Source: Cohnella hashimotonis
GTDB taxonomy: Bacteria > Bacillota > Bacilli > Paenibacillales > Paenibacillaceae
Reading direction: 5' to 3'
DNA length: 64,000 bases
Assembly (NCBI RefSeq): GCF_030014955.1
Contig: NZ_JAGRPV010000002.1
Span: 124,001-188,000, forward strand
Part shown: positions 15,181-24,082 of the stretch, piece by piece
Layout of the letters: every line of letters starts with the position of its first letter
Numbering within the stretch: the first letter of the stretch is position 1
Translations under genes and position numbers: made by a program
Notes under the pieces: model-generated
What the model was told of the DNA's origin: nothing
Databases searched by the model: none
What the model saw: only the letters and a program-made list of their open reading frames with translations

Positions 15181-15609
15181 CTAATCGTCCAGATAGGTCC
15201 GATTAAACTTGGCGAGCAGCTCGCCGAAACGGGTACGCTCTTCCCCGGACCAATCCTTGAGCAGCTCGTCGATTCGTTCCGTGCGCTGCGCCCGCGTCTC
15301 CAACAGCATGCGGCGCCCTTCGTCGGTGAGTTGGTAAAAGTAGGCCCTGCCGTCCTCCGGATCGGGCATTTTGTAGACGTAACCTTTCTGCTCGAGCGCG
15401 GACGTCTGCCTGCTGACGGTGGAGATGTCGAGGCGAAACTCCTCCGCGAGCGCCTTGACGCCGGCCGAGCCGTGCGACTCGATTTGGCCGAGCAGCAAAT
15501 AAGCGGAGCGATCGAGCGTTCCGAACTTGCGGCTGGTTGAGATCGAAGTGAGGCGGCGAATCAGAAGGGCGATCTCGAGCTCGATGCTTGTATTCGTTTC
15601 GTGACTCAC
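15181..15609 (-). CDS. MarR-family transcriptional regulator
   Basis: A 142-residue winged-helix protein. The HTH region reads GVKALAEEFRLDISTVSRQTSALEQ (about residues 50-75; family-typical) and the wing has DPEDGRAYFYQLTDEGRR, where the DxRxxxxxLT pattern is the MarR hallmark. The GTG at 15609 is preferred because AAGGTGGTGA lies upstream; an ATG at 15654 has no ribosome site. It is divergent from the CBS-MFS gene pair, and palindromic sites between them (15708-15751) are probable operators. Probable role: repressor of the adjacent efflux gene. The ligand is unknown. Confidence 0.92.
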   Translation of the reverse strand: MSHETNTSIELEIALLIRRLTSISTSRKFGTLDRSAYLLLGQIESHGSAGVKALAEEFRLDISTVSRQTSALEQKGYVYKMPDPEDGRAYFYQLTDEGRRMLLETRAQRTERIDELLKDWSGEERTRFGELLAKFNRTYLDD

Positions 15610-15691
15610 GGATCTCACCACCTTGCTGCTTTTCTGTTCCCCATCGTACCACATGCCGCGCGCATTTCAAGCGCAAGCCCGGGCCAAAGCA

Positions 15692-15751
15692 TTGACATTT
15701 CGCAAAGTAGTTGTATAATACACTTAAATGTTTAGTTTTGCAATACAACTA
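15692..15751 (+). promoter_or_regulatory. Promoter with MarR-type operators
   Basis: TTGACA (15692-15697) and TATAAT (15714-15719) are 16 bp apart. TAGTTGTAT (15708-15716) and ATACAACTA (15743-15751) form a perfect inverted repeat that brackets the -10 and the start of transcription. TTTAGTT/AACTAAA arms overlap the second site. The AGTTGTAT-type half site is typical of MarR proteins. Confidence 0.75.
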
Positions 15752-15767
15752 AATGGAGGGGCTAGCG

Positions 15768-16223
15768 ATGATAGCTCAAGAAATTATGATTCGGCAAGTA
15801 TACAAGGTCAAAGAGAGCGATACGGTGCGCCGCGTGATCGAGAAGTTCATTGAACACGGGATCAGCGGACTGCCCGTCGTCAACGACCGCAACGAGATCG
15901 TCGGGTACGTCAGCGACGGCGACGTCATGCGCTACATCGGCAAGCACGAGGACCGGTACGTCGACTTTTTTTACGCATCCATCCTGATTCAAGGGGATAA
16001 CGAGCAGTTCGAGGAACGAGCCCGCAGGCTGCTGGACCTGAACGTCATGTCCATTGCCAAGACGAAGGTCGTCAAGGCGATGTGGGATGACGAGGTCGAG
16101 AATATCGCGGCGATGCTGGGCAAGAAGCAGATCAAGAAGGTGCCGGTAGAGCGGGACGGCGTGCTCGTCGGCATCATCAGTCGGGGCAACGTCGTTCGCC
16201 ATGCGTTCGAGAATCTGTTGTAG
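15768..16223 (+). CDS. CBS-domain protein
   Basis: A 151-residue protein of two CBS motifs. The first covers about 8-60 (MIRQVYKVKESDTVRRVIEK, GISGLPVVNDRNEIVGYVSDGD) and the second about 93-150 (KVVKAMWDDEVENIAAML, KVPVERDGVLVGIISRGNV). Bateman modules bind adenosyl nucleotides such as AMP, ATP or c-di-AMP. No catalytic domain is attached, so it probably acts as a free-standing sensor. GGAGG 8 bases before the ATG at 15768 decides the start. It is 52 bp before the MFS gene and likely co-transcribed with it. Confidence 0.9.
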   Translation: MIAQEIMIRQVYKVKESDTVRRVIEKFIEHGISGLPVVNDRNEIVGYVSDGDVMRYIGKHEDRYVDFFYASILIQGDNEQFEERARRLLDLNVMSIAKTKVVKAMWDDEVENIAAMLGKKQIKKVPVERDGVLVGIISRGNVVRHAFENLL

Positions 16224-16275
16224 GACAGCATGGGGCAGCATTCACACTTCATATCTAAAAGGAGCTAATCTTCTT

Positions 16276-17520
16276 ATGTCATCCACATCCAAGGCTTCTG
16301 CTCCCGCGTCACCGCTGGCGCCGGAAGGAAGCTTGCTCAAGCAGCCGCGCGCCGTATGGGCGGTCGGCTTCGCTTGCGTCATCGCGTTCATGGGCATCGG
16401 TCTCGTCGACCCGATCCTGCCCGCCATCGCCAAGCAGCTGGAAGCTTCGCCAAGCGAGGTATCGTTGCTCTTCACCAGCTACAATGCCGTCATGGCCGTC
16501 ATGATGCTTATTACAGGGGTCATCCAGTCTAAGCTCGGCATGAAAGGAACGCTGCTGGCCGGCATCGTCATCATCGCGGCATTCGCCGCGCTGGGCGGCG
16601 CCTCCGACGGAATCTGGGCGCTGATCGGTCTGCGCGGCGGCTGGGGCCTCGGCAATTCGTTGTTCGTCGCAACCTCGCTGACCGCCATCGTCACGCTGTC
16701 GACGGGCAGCGTCGCGCGGGCGATCATTCTTTACGAGGCCGCGATCGGCCTCGGCATCTCGGTCGGGCCGCTCATCGGCGGGGAGCTCGGATCGATCTCC
16801 TGGCGGGGTCCGTTCTTCGGAGTCGCCGTGCTCATGGTCATCGCTTTTATCTCGCTCGCGCTCACGATGCCCAAAGCCAACAAGCCCGCCGCGTCCGCCG
16901 GGCGCCGCAAGGCTTCGCTGGCCGATCCGTTCCGCGCGCTGAAGCACCGCTCGCTGCTCGTATTCGGGCTCGGCGCATGCTTGTACAACTTCGGCTTCTT
17001 TACCTTGCTGGCGTACGCGCCGCTCGTGCTGGACCACTACTTCGGCTATGACGCCCACGGTCTCGGCTACATCTTCCTCGGCTGGGGCGTCCTGCTCGCC
17101 ATTACGTCGGTATTCATGGCGCCGGTGCTCCAGCGCAAGTTCGGCACGCTCAAGTCGATGTACGCCATGCTGACTTTGTTTGGCCTCGTGCTATTCGCGA
17201 TGGGCATCTGGACGACGACCGAGTGGGTCGTCGTTGGCGCGATCGTGTTCGCCGGCGCGCTGCTGGGCAACAACAACACGCTCATCACCACGGCGGTCAT
17301 GAACGCGGCGCCCGTCGAACGCTCGACGGCCTCCGCAGCCTACAGCTTCCTTCGCTTCATCGGCGGCGCGATCGCCCCTTACTTCGCCGGCAAGCTTGCC
17401 GAGTGGTACAACCCGCATGTGCCGTTCGTCGTCGGAGGCGCCTTTGTCCTGGCGGCTGTCGTCGTCATTATGCTGAACCAACGCCACCTGCTGCACGTCG
17501 ACAAAGCCGGCGCGCACTGA
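16276..17520 (+). CDS. MFS drug-efflux-type transporter
   Basis: A 414-residue major facilitator with about 12 membrane helices. The cytoplasmic N-terminus is about 25 residues long, motif A-like sequence occurs after helix 2 (VIQSKLGMKGTLLAG), and motif C-like GISVGPLIGGELG sits in helix 5, the antiporter signature. It probably exports small toxic compounds using the proton gradient. AAAAGGAG lies upstream of the ATG at 16276. It sits second in a CBS-MFS unit divergent from MarR, the usual context for a substrate-induced efflux pump. Substrate unknown. Confidence 0.92.
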   Translation: MSSTSKASAPASPLAPEGSLLKQPRAVWAVGFACVIAFMGIGLVDPILPAIAKQLEASPSEVSLLFTSYNAVMAVMMLITGVIQSKLGMKGTLLAGIVIIAAFAALGGASDGIWALIGLRGGWGLGNSLFVATSLTAIVTLSTGSVARAIILYEAAIGLGISVGPLIGGELGSISWRGPFFGVAVLMVIAFISLALTMPKANKPAASAGRRKASLADPFRALKHRSLLVFGLGACLYNFGFFTLLAYAPLVLDHYFGYDAHGLGYIFLGWGVLLAITSVFMAPVLQRKFGTLKSMYAMLTLFGLVLFAMGIWTTTEWVVVGAIVFAGALLGNNNTLITTAVMNAAPVERSTASAAYSFLRFIGGAIAPYFAGKLAEWYNPHVPFVVGGAFVLAAVVVIMLNQRHLLHVDKAGAH

Positions 17521-17534
17521 TCCGCCTTGCATTC

Positions 17535-17570
17535 CGGCCGTTTCCCCACTTTTCGGGAGACGGCCATTTT
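17535..17570 (+). terminator. Intrinsic terminator of the MFS gene
   Basis: GGCCGT-TCCC and GGGA-ACGGCC form an interrupted stem around a short loop (17536-17565), with TTTT following. Confidence 0.8.
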
Positions 17571-17702
17571 GCTTTCGTGCAACCTTTCGTATCGAATGCT
17601 CGTCTGGGGGAATGTGCAAGACTTGCCTGACCTGCCTGTTTCCCAACCGCCAATCGGGCGGCTTCGGAACAAGACAACGCAACCTAGAGAGGAGCATCAC
17701 AC

Positions 17703-18545
17703 ATGAATCTTAAAAAGAAATCCGTTATTTTGCTGACTGCCGCCGGTATTGTCGGCGCTTCCGCGGTGGCCGGCGCCGCCGGCCTCACCCAGAAGGTCAG
17801 CGGCCTCTTGCGTGCCGACATTCATGTATCCGTCAACGGAGCCGCCTACGGCTCGATTCAGCCGGTCTATATCGACGGCAAAGCCTACGTGCCGCTGCGC
17901 GACACCGCAGGCGCCCTTGGCTACGAGCTGACCTGGAATCAGCAGGCCAAGCAGTTCGACTTGACGCCGAAGAAAGAGGAGCAGGCGCCCGTGGACGCTT
18001 ATATCGTGAATACCGGCGTCGTGACGGACGCGCAGACCGCGAACGGCCTGACGAGCTTGAACGTCATGGGCAAGGGTTCCGCGGGAACTTTTGACTGGAT
18101 CATCGCCAAGGTGGACAAGGACACGGTCATCGTGGACGAGTCCGGCGCCGTCAAGACGGCTGCCGACCTCAAGGCGGGCTCGCGCGTCGCCGTCGAATAC
18201 GGCCCGATCGTGGCGCTCAGCTTCCCGGCACAATCGCACGCTGCCAAGGTCACGCTGCTCGGCGAGCGGTCGATCAAGGAAGATAAAGTCGGCGCCGTCA
18301 ACAAGACGGACAGCGGCTGGCAGATCCAACTCGGCTCGGGTACGGGCGATGCCGCCGTCTCCAACCTGGTGCTGAACGTCGGCGCCGACACGCTGATCGT
18401 GACGTCGATGGGAGAGTCGGTTAAGGCCGAGGATATCAAGGTCGGCGACAAGGTGAGGGCGTATTACGGCCCGGCGACTACGCGCAGCATCCCGCCGCAG
18501 AGCGCGGCGGACACGATCGTCGTGCTGCCGGCGAACGCGCAATAA
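17703..18545 (+). CDS. Stalk-domain (copper amine oxidase N-like) secreted protein
   Basis: A 280-residue protein with an N-terminal signal peptide (KKKSVILLTAAGIVGASAVAGA). The stalk domain (about 38-90, IHVSVNGAAYGSIQPVYIDGKAYVPLRD, then LGYELTWNQQAKQFDL) is common in Paenibacillaceae cell-surface proteins. Two OB-like beta modules follow (about 100-185 and 195-278), each with a KVDKDTVIVDESG or NVGADTLIVTSMG strand and AVEYGP/RAYYGP, so they look like an internal duplication. No catalytic residues are visible. Probable cell-surface or wall-associated structural protein. Confidence 0.88.
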   Translation: MNLKKKSVILLTAAGIVGASAVAGAAGLTQKVSGLLRADIHVSVNGAAYGSIQPVYIDGKAYVPLRDTAGALGYELTWNQQAKQFDLTPKKEEQAPVDAYIVNTGVVTDAQTANGLTSLNVMGKGSAGTFDWIIAKVDKDTVIVDESGAVKTAADLKAGSRVAVEYGPIVALSFPAQSHAAKVTLLGERSIKEDKVGAVNKTDSGWQIQLGSGTGDAAVSNLVLNVGADTLIVTSMGESVKAEDIKVGDKVRAYYGPATTRSIPPQSAADTIVVLPANAQ

Positions 18546-18580
18546 TTTCAGCAAGAAGCTTGCGTACCATAGTTTGAGTT

Positions 18581-18612
18581 GGGACGGTCCCGAGGGGGGC
18601 CGTTCTTTTTTA
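18581..18612 (+). terminator. Intrinsic terminator after the stalk-domain gene
   Basis: ACGGTCCC pairs with the GGG..CCGT segment around GAG, followed by six T at 18604-18611 (one C interruption before). Confidence 0.8.
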
Positions 18613-18724
18613 TGCAGACCAAGGTCTATGGCGCCGGGGCAGGCGGATGTGAGGCCGTGCCGATCTTGTTATAATCTAGCTAACGGACTTTTATCATGGA
18701 TCATCAGAAAGAAGCTATGCGAAC

Positions 18725-20521
18725 ATGCGAAGACTAAGCGAAAATCACCAGGCAGGCGCAAAGCTGTCGGACGTCAAGCTGTCCAGGGTGCTGCTGTTAT
18801 TCAGGCCTTACGCCGGCCAATTGGCGTTTATCCTGCTGTTGTCGCTTGCAGCTACGTTGGCTGGATTGGCGGCTCCGCTCGCGACCAAAGAGCTCGTGGA
18901 CCAGGCGATTCCGCAGAAGGATGCCGGTCTTTTGCTGCTGTTCGCAGGCCTCATGGCTGCGAGTCCGCTCGCCAAAGGCGTCCTGAACGTCTGGCAGGCC
19001 CACCTGAACAACAAGGTCGGACAGAGCGTCATGCGGGATCTGAACGACCGGCTTTTCCGCAATTTGCAGCGGCAATCGATGTCGTTTTTCACGAGATCGC
19101 GAACGGGCGAGATCGTTCAGCGCATCTCCGGTGATGTGCAGGCCGTACAGGGCGCCATTACGGGCACGATCGTCAATGCAATCACGCAGGCAGTCACCTT
19201 GATTGCGACGGTCGTCATCCTGCTTCGGCTCGACTGGCGGCTGGCGCTCGTGTCGATGGTCGTCATCCCGGTGCTGCTGCTGCCCGCCAGACGAATCGGG
19301 GCATTGCGCAAGTCGCTTCGGCTGCGCGTGCAAACGCTGCGAGGCGAGATGTCCTCCCATCTCTCGGAGACATTCGGCGTATCGGGGGCGCTGCTGACCC
19401 GCATTTACGGGCGGGAGGAAGCCCAGGTCCGCAAGTTCGGCGAGATGAACGATACGGTGAAAAGCATGGAGCTGCGGCTCGGCCTCATCGGCAGATGGTA
19501 CGGGATGGCGGCTGGCGTGTCCAATCCGGTGGCGACGGCGATCGTCTATTTGTACGGCGGCTGGCTCGTGATTCATGGCGGCTTGTCCATAGGTTCGGTC
19601 ATCGCGTTCGCTGCGTTGACCGGTCGTATGTACGAGCCGGTGTCCGGCTTGCTCGGCATGCATCTCGACTTGTCTGCCGCGATGGGGATTTTCCAGCGCA
19701 TCTTCGAGTACCTCGATCTGAAGCCCGAGGTCGAGGACGCGCCGGATGCCGAGCCGCTTCAGCGTGGAGGCGGTCTGGTCGAGTTCGACGGCTTGTCATT
19801 CGCGTATGCGACTGGCGGAGCGGCCGTGCTGAAGGAGATCAAGCTGACTGCGCGTCCGGGTCAGTTGCTCGCGCTGGTCGGGCCGAGCGGCGCGGGCAAA
19901 ACGACGCTTGCCGGCCTGGTCGGCCGACTGTACGATCCGACGCAAGGCGCCGTGCGAATCGACGGGCAGGACATCCGCGGCGTGACGCTGGCTTCGCTGC
20001 GCGAGCAGATCGGCTACGTGACGCAAGAACCCTTTTTGTTCTACGGTACGATCGCCGACAATCTCCGGTTTGCCAAAGAGGACGCTACGAAGGAAGAAAT
20101 GGAATCGGCCTGCCGTCAGGCCTATATCCACGACGTGATCGCGGGACTGCCACAGGGCTATGATACTAAAGTGGGGGAGCGGGGGCATCGGCTCTCGGGC
20201 GGCGAACGCCAGCGAATCGCCATCGCGAGGGCGATTTTGAAAAATCCGCGCATTCTCGTGCTCGACGAAGCGACCTCGCATCTGGACTCGCGTTCCGAGG
20301 CATACGTGCAGGAAGCGCTCGACAGCCTTATGGCCGGCCGTACGACGATCGCCATCGCGCATCGCCTCTCCACCGTACGCGCCGCCGACGCAATCGCGGT
20401 GATGGATCATGGCCGCATCGTCGAGCTGGGCACGCACGAGGAATTACTGGCGCGGGACGGCCTTTACGCCAAGCTGTACCGCACGCAGTTTGCGGAAGTG
20501 TCGGCTGGTGATTTGGAGTAG
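18725..20521 (+). CDS. ABC transporter, fused permease and ATPase (exporter half)
   Basis: A 598-residue half-transporter. The membrane domain (about 22-320) has six helices, and the nucleotide-binding domain covers 350-590 with Walker A GPSGAGKTTL, Q-loop YVTQEPFLFYGTI, signature LSGGERQRIAIARA, Walker B ILVLDEATSHLD and H-loop AIAHRLSTV. It is an MsbA/LmrA-type exporter that works as a homodimer unless a partner exists elsewhere. It stands alone here. The long plus-strand frame at 18574-19134 and the minus frames over it are shadows. Substrate not readable from sequence. Confidence 0.94.
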   Translation: MRRLSENHQAGAKLSDVKLSRVLLLFRPYAGQLAFILLLSLAATLAGLAAPLATKELVDQAIPQKDAGLLLLFAGLMAASPLAKGVLNVWQAHLNNKVGQSVMRDLNDRLFRNLQRQSMSFFTRSRTGEIVQRISGDVQAVQGAITGTIVNAITQAVTLIATVVILLRLDWRLALVSMVVIPVLLLPARRIGALRKSLRLRVQTLRGEMSSHLSETFGVSGALLTRIYGREEAQVRKFGEMNDTVKSMELRLGLIGRWYGMAAGVSNPVATAIVYLYGGWLVIHGGLSIGSVIAFAALTGRMYEPVSGLLGMHLDLSAAMGIFQRIFEYLDLKPEVEDAPDAEPLQRGGGLVEFDGLSFAYATGGAAVLKEIKLTARPGQLLALVGPSGAGKTTLAGLVGRLYDPTQGAVRIDGQDIRGVTLASLREQIGYVTQEPFLFYGTIADNLRFAKEDATKEEMESACRQAYIHDVIAGLPQGYDTKVGERGHRLSGGERQRIAIARAILKNPRILVLDEATSHLDSRSEAYVQEALDSLMAGRTTIAIAHRLSTVRAADAIAVMDHGRIVELGTHEELLARDGLYAKLYRTQFAEVSAGDLE

Positions 20522-20647
20522 TTTGTATGTGGGAATCGAGGAACGGCAATGAAGTGAGGACAGGAAAGGGAGAGCATAGAATCGGTTGACGCGGGTGGCG
20601 CTCGGGCGGGAATCTTTTTTTGTGAAAAGCGTGACATTACGGGCGCC

Positions 20648-20959
20648 GTTAGTGCCCACTTGCGCTTATCAGCACCATTCAGCGCGCATTTAGGGCGGGG
20701 TTAGCGCCCATTTGCGCTTATCGGCACCATTCCGAGCACATTTAAGGCGGAGTTAGTGCCCATTTGCGCTTATCAGCACCATTCCGAGCACATTTAAGGC
20801 GGAGTTAGTGCCCTTTTGCGCTTATCGGCACCATTCCGAGCACATTTAAGGCGGAGTTAGTGCCCATTTGCGCTTATCAGCACCATTCCGAGCACAATTA
20901 AGGCGAGGTTAGTGCCCATTTGCGCTTATCGGCAATTTCCGAGCACCTCTAAAGTGGCA
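20648..20959. repeat. 52-bp tandem array, six copies, alternating in type
   Basis: Copies begin GTTAGTGCCC at 20648, 20700, 20752, 20804, 20856 and 20908, exactly 52 bp apart. Each carries GTGCC and a (G/A)GCAC partner about 15 bp later, a short hairpin. Copies 1, 3 and 5 read ATCAGCAC and copies 2, 4 and 6 read ATCGGCA, so the true unit is a 104-bp dimer. Non-coding, between convergent genes. Bases 20522-20647 and 20960-21025 show nothing recognisable. Confidence 0.9.
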
Positions 20960-21025
20960 ATGGTGCGTGTTTGACCTCATCGGTACAGTGTCAAATCGCC
21001 CGGAAGCGCGGTTCTTGGGAGGAGT

Positions 21026-21201
21026 AGCCGGAAAAACCGGCTAACGGGTCCGGATTACTGGTGGTCGGAGGCGAGATAGCCGGAAAAACCGGCTAATGGG
21101 TCCGGATAATGGTGGTCGGAGGTGAGATGGCGGGAAAAACCGGCTAACGGGTCCGGATTACTGGTGGTCGGAGGAGAGATAGCCGGAATAACCGGCTATC
21201 T
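21026..21201. repeat. 52-bp tandem array with AGCCGG/CCGGCT hairpin, four copies
   Basis: Cores AGCCGG-AAAAA-CCGGCT start at 21026, 21078, 21129 and 21181 (52, 51, 52 bp). A 26-bp spacer (GTCCGGATTACTGGTGGTC and a few more bases) separates them. The last copy is extended to GAGATAGCCGG-AATAA-CCGGCTATCTC. A relative with another spacer is at 37040-37102. Confidence 0.9.
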
Positions 21202-21228
21202 CGTTCCGACTTTCTCTTTCCCTGCCTG

Positions 21229-21735
21229 TCAGACAACCGGAGGCTCCATGCCGATGGCGGTCCATTCCTCGCGCGACGGTCCGTACAAACCTGGCACGCG
21301 CAGGCCGGCCTGCCGCATCAGCACGGTCATCTGCCCGCGGTGATGCACCTCGTGCTGGATCACGGCGCGCAGCGTCAGGCCGTTCGGCCATTGCTCGCCG
21401 TACATGTCGCTCGACGCCGCCAGATCCGCGTCCGTCCACTGCCCGCTTACCGCCTCGGCGACCTCGCGCGCGGTCCGCGCGTAGGCCGCCGCGATCTCCG
21501 CTGCGGACGACGGCACGACATGCTCGTCGCCAGGCGCCGGCAGCGTGAGTCCCGTACGCACCAGCATCTCCTGCGGGCTGCAGGTCAAATGCCAGGCGAG
21601 CCGGCCAAGCGTACGGAAGCCATCGCCTACGCTTTGGGAAAGCGACGCATCGGTCATCTCCTCCAGCAGTTGACGCGTGCCCGCGGACAGTCTTTCCCAT
21701 TCCTGAACGAAGCTCTCAATACTCGTAAACATCAT
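21229..21735 (-). CDS. DinB-family protein
   Basis: A 168-residue four-helix-bundle protein. The metal-site histidines are H49 region (GRLAWHLT) and the pair in IQHEVHHRGQM near residues 125-130, giving the three-histidine site of the DinB/YfiT superfamily. Many members are bacillithiol-dependent transferases, which fits an organism with a YpdA/Bdr homologue at 57.8 kb. Three ATGs in a row follow GGAGG; the one with 6-base spacing (21735) is chosen. The enzyme's substrate is unknown. Confidence 0.88.
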   Translation of the reverse strand: MMFTSIESFVQEWERLSAGTRQLLEEMTDASLSQSVGDGFRTLGRLAWHLTCSPQEMLVRTGLTLPAPGDEHVVPSSAAEIAAAYARTAREVAEAVSGQWTDADLAASSDMYGEQWPNGLTLRAVIQHEVHHRGQMTVLMRQAGLRVPGLYGPSREEWTAIGMEPPVV

Positions 21736-21809
21736 CATCAGCCTCCATGGATCAACGGCTGCCGCCTATCGGTGAAGACGGCCGCTCTGTACGTTGCCCG
21801 TCCAGCGTA

Positions 21810-22793
21810 TCACCTTGCCGCTGACAACTGCGTGTCAGCGGCCGGATAGAGCTGCAGCACTTCGGCGGCGCATTCGCGAACGGCCGCGGCCAGTTCCGGC
21901 GGCGATACGACGTAAGCGCTCGGTCCGAATCCGAGCAGCCACAGGTGCAGCCAAGCTTCGTCCGGCTGCGTCGCGCGCACAAGCAGCGAGCCGTCGGGCA
22001 AGTCCTCCATGCCCTGCGTGCTGTCGAGCGAGCCGAAATAATCCTCCGCCCGCGTCCGCGCGACCGGCGCGAACCGCACGACGATGTCCTTGACGTGCGC
22101 GCACGCTTCGTTGGACATGCTGCTCCATGCAAGCGGCCGCGCCTCCGGTTCCTCCCGCCGCTCGAAGGTCTCGTTCGTCATTGCCAAATCCCTCACGCGC
22201 GACAATCTAAACAATCGGAAATCCTCCCGGATCAGGCAGTACCCGTACACGTACCAGACCAGCCCTTTGAGCACCAGGCGTACAGGCTCGCAGCGGCGCG
22301 CCGAGCGCTCGCCGGCCATATCCGTGTAGGCGAACCGTACGATATGCCGGTCTCTGATCGCATCCCGAAGCAGGGAGACCTTGGCCTTGTCCTGCGTGCC
22401 GCCGCCCCAAGGGTTGATGTCGATGACCATCTGCTCCGAAGCGTCGGCCAGGCGGTCTTGCTCTGTCCCGGACAGCATCGCGCCGACTTTGTCGAGCAGC
22501 CTGCCGATCTCCCGCTCCTCCAGCGTCGGCCTGATGCCCTTCAATGCGATAACCATCGCCTGCAGCTCTTCCAGCGTCAGAAACTGGCGTTCGAGCCGGT
22601 AACGTTCCATGATCTCGTAGCCGCCGCCCTCGCCTGCGTAGGAGACGATCGGGATGCCTGCCTGACAAAGCGTCTCCATGTCGCGATAGACGGTCCGAAG
22701 CGACACTTCGAACCGGTCGGCGAGCTCCTTGGCTCCAATCCGCCGCCTGCCCAGCATGAGCATCGTAATTGCCAGCAACCGGTCCAGCTTCAT
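21810..22793 (-). CDS. HTH and WYL-domain transcriptional regulator (YafY type)
   Basis: A 327-residue protein. The N-terminal winged helix (1-60) has RRRIGAKELADRFEVSLRTV, and the WYL domain (about 140-215) includes RHIVRFAY and LVWYVYGYC. A C-terminal WCX extension covers about 240-320. WYL regulators bind nucleotides or nucleic acid as effectors and often control defence or stress genes. Its ATG overlaps the stop of the upstream LysR gene (22790-22793), so the two regulators are translationally coupled, an uncommon pairing. Its target is unknown. Confidence 0.9.
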   Translation of the reverse strand: MKLDRLLAITMLMLGRRRIGAKELADRFEVSLRTVYRDMETLCQAGIPIVSYAGEGGGYEIMERYRLERQFLTLEELQAMVIALKGIRPTLEEREIGRLLDKVGAMLSGTEQDRLADASEQMVIDINPWGGGTQDKAKVSLLRDAIRDRHIVRFAYTDMAGERSARRCEPVRLVLKGLVWYVYGYCLIREDFRLFRLSRVRDLAMTNETFERREEPEARPLAWSSMSNEACAHVKDIVVRFAPVARTRAEDYFGSLDSTQGMEDLPDGSLLVRATQPDEAWLHLWLLGFGPSAYVVSPPELAAAVRECAAEVLQLYPAADTQLSAAR

Positions 22794-23956
22794 GCGGTAA
22801 TCTCTCCTTTGCGCTTGTCTCGGCGCGCTCCTTTGGCTTGCCCGCTTTCTTGTGTCTGCCCGAGCTCTTGCATCCGGGCGCGATTCGAATCCCCGTCCAG
22901 TGCGCCTACAGGTGCACCGGCTGCGCGCGATCCCGCGCCGACTTCCTGCGCCGGTCCGCTTTCGCCTTGGCCCGCACCGACTTCCGTCGCCGGTGCGCCT
23001 TCGCCTTGGCCCGCGCCGACTTCCTGCGCCGGTCCGCCTTCGGCTTCGCCTTGGCCCGCCGGGCTGCCTTCGCCCTCGCTCGCCGAACCGTCCGCAGCTT
23101 CCCGCGCACCCGCCAGCTCCTCCAGAAACAACGCCAACGGCCGGCTTACGAACGCATCTCTGCGCATGACGAAGTACGTGCGAATCCGGTTGTACGGCTC
23201 TGGCAGCGGATGCACGCGCAGCGCGCCTTCCGCGGCGGCCTTGGCGACGACGCTAAGCGGTAGCAGAGAGATGCCGAGCCCGGCGGATACGCCGCCGACA
23301 ATGGCCTCCAGCGTGCCGAATTCCATGATCCGGGGCTGCGACCAGGCGCGCTCCTTGGTCCATCGCTCCAGCACGGACCGGTAATAGCAGCCGTCCGTAA
23401 AAACGAGCATCGGGGCGCCTGCAAGGCCGTCCGGCTCCATATATTCCGCAGCGGACACCAACACGATCTCCTCGTCGAACGCGGGAACGGCATGAATCTC
23501 GTCCTCCGGCCACGGTCCCGCCAGAAATCCGCCGTCCGCCTCGTAGCGCAGCACTTTTTCCAGCACGGCAGCCGAATGTCCCGTCGAGAGCGACAGCTCG
23601 ACATCTGGATACATGCGATGATAGCCGGCGAGCAGCGCCGGCAGCCGCACGGCCGCGCAGCTCTGCGTGGAGGCGACCGCAAGCGGCCCGAGCGGTCCTT
23701 CGAGCGACGACACGGCCTTGGCCGCCTCGTCCAGCAGGCCGACGATCCGTCCCGCGTAGTCCAGCAGCAGCTTGCCGTCCGCAGTGAGCGTCATGCCCCG
23801 ATTGTGGCGATGGAACAAAGGCTTGCCCAGATCGGTCTCCAACTGGCGAATGCGCGCAGTTACGTTCGATTGCACATATCCGAGCTTAGCCGCGGCGGCC
23901 GTCACCGTCCCTTCAAGCGCTACCGCCCGAAACACCCGCAAGTCCCCGCTCTCCAT
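22790..23956 (-). CDS. LysR-family regulator with a low-complexity C-terminal tail
   Basis: A 388-residue protein. The winged helix (1-60, VTAAAAKLGYVQSNVTARIR) and effector domain (about 90-290) are normal. Beyond residue 290 a tail of about 95 residues is made of near repeats of GAGQGEGAPATEV type, then a basic end (KGARRDKRKGE). Typical LysR proteins end near 300 residues, so the tail is extra. It is divergent from the DMT exporter, with an ATCAC-N5-GTGAT dyad between them, and probably regulates it. The stop overlaps the start of the WYL gene. Confidence 0.9.
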   Translation of the reverse strand: MESGDLRVFRAVALEGTVTAAAAKLGYVQSNVTARIRQLETDLGKPLFHRHNRGMTLTADGKLLLDYAGRIVGLLDEAAKAVSSLEGPLGPLAVASTQSCAAVRLPALLAGYHRMYPDVELSLSTGHSAAVLEKVLRYEADGGFLAGPWPEDEIHAVPAFDEEIVLVSAAEYMEPDGLAGAPMLVFTDGCYYRSVLERWTKERAWSQPRIMEFGTLEAIVGGVSAGLGISLLPLSVVAKAAAEGALRVHPLPEPYNRIRTYFVMRRDAFVSRPLALFLEELAGAREAADGSASEGEGSPAGQGEAEGGPAQEVGAGQGEGAPATEVGAGQGESGPAQEVGAGSRAAGAPVGALDGDSNRARMQELGQTQESGQAKGARRDKRKGEITA

Positions 23957-23977
23957 CCCGCATATCCTCCTTTTGCT

Positions 23978-23992
23978 ATCACTTCATGTGAT
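23978..23992. promoter_or_regulatory. Putative LysR operator
   Basis: ATCAC (23978-23982) and GTGAT (23988-23992) form a perfect dyad around TTCAT. It lies in the divergent region between the LysR and exporter genes and fits the T-N11-A LysR box form. Confidence 0.5.
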
Positions 23993-24082
23993 GGCGACCA
24001 TGATTTATTTCTATTTTATTTGAACGCGAACGAGGAATACAATCATTTTTATCAAACGAATCCGCGAAGGGGAGAATACCCG

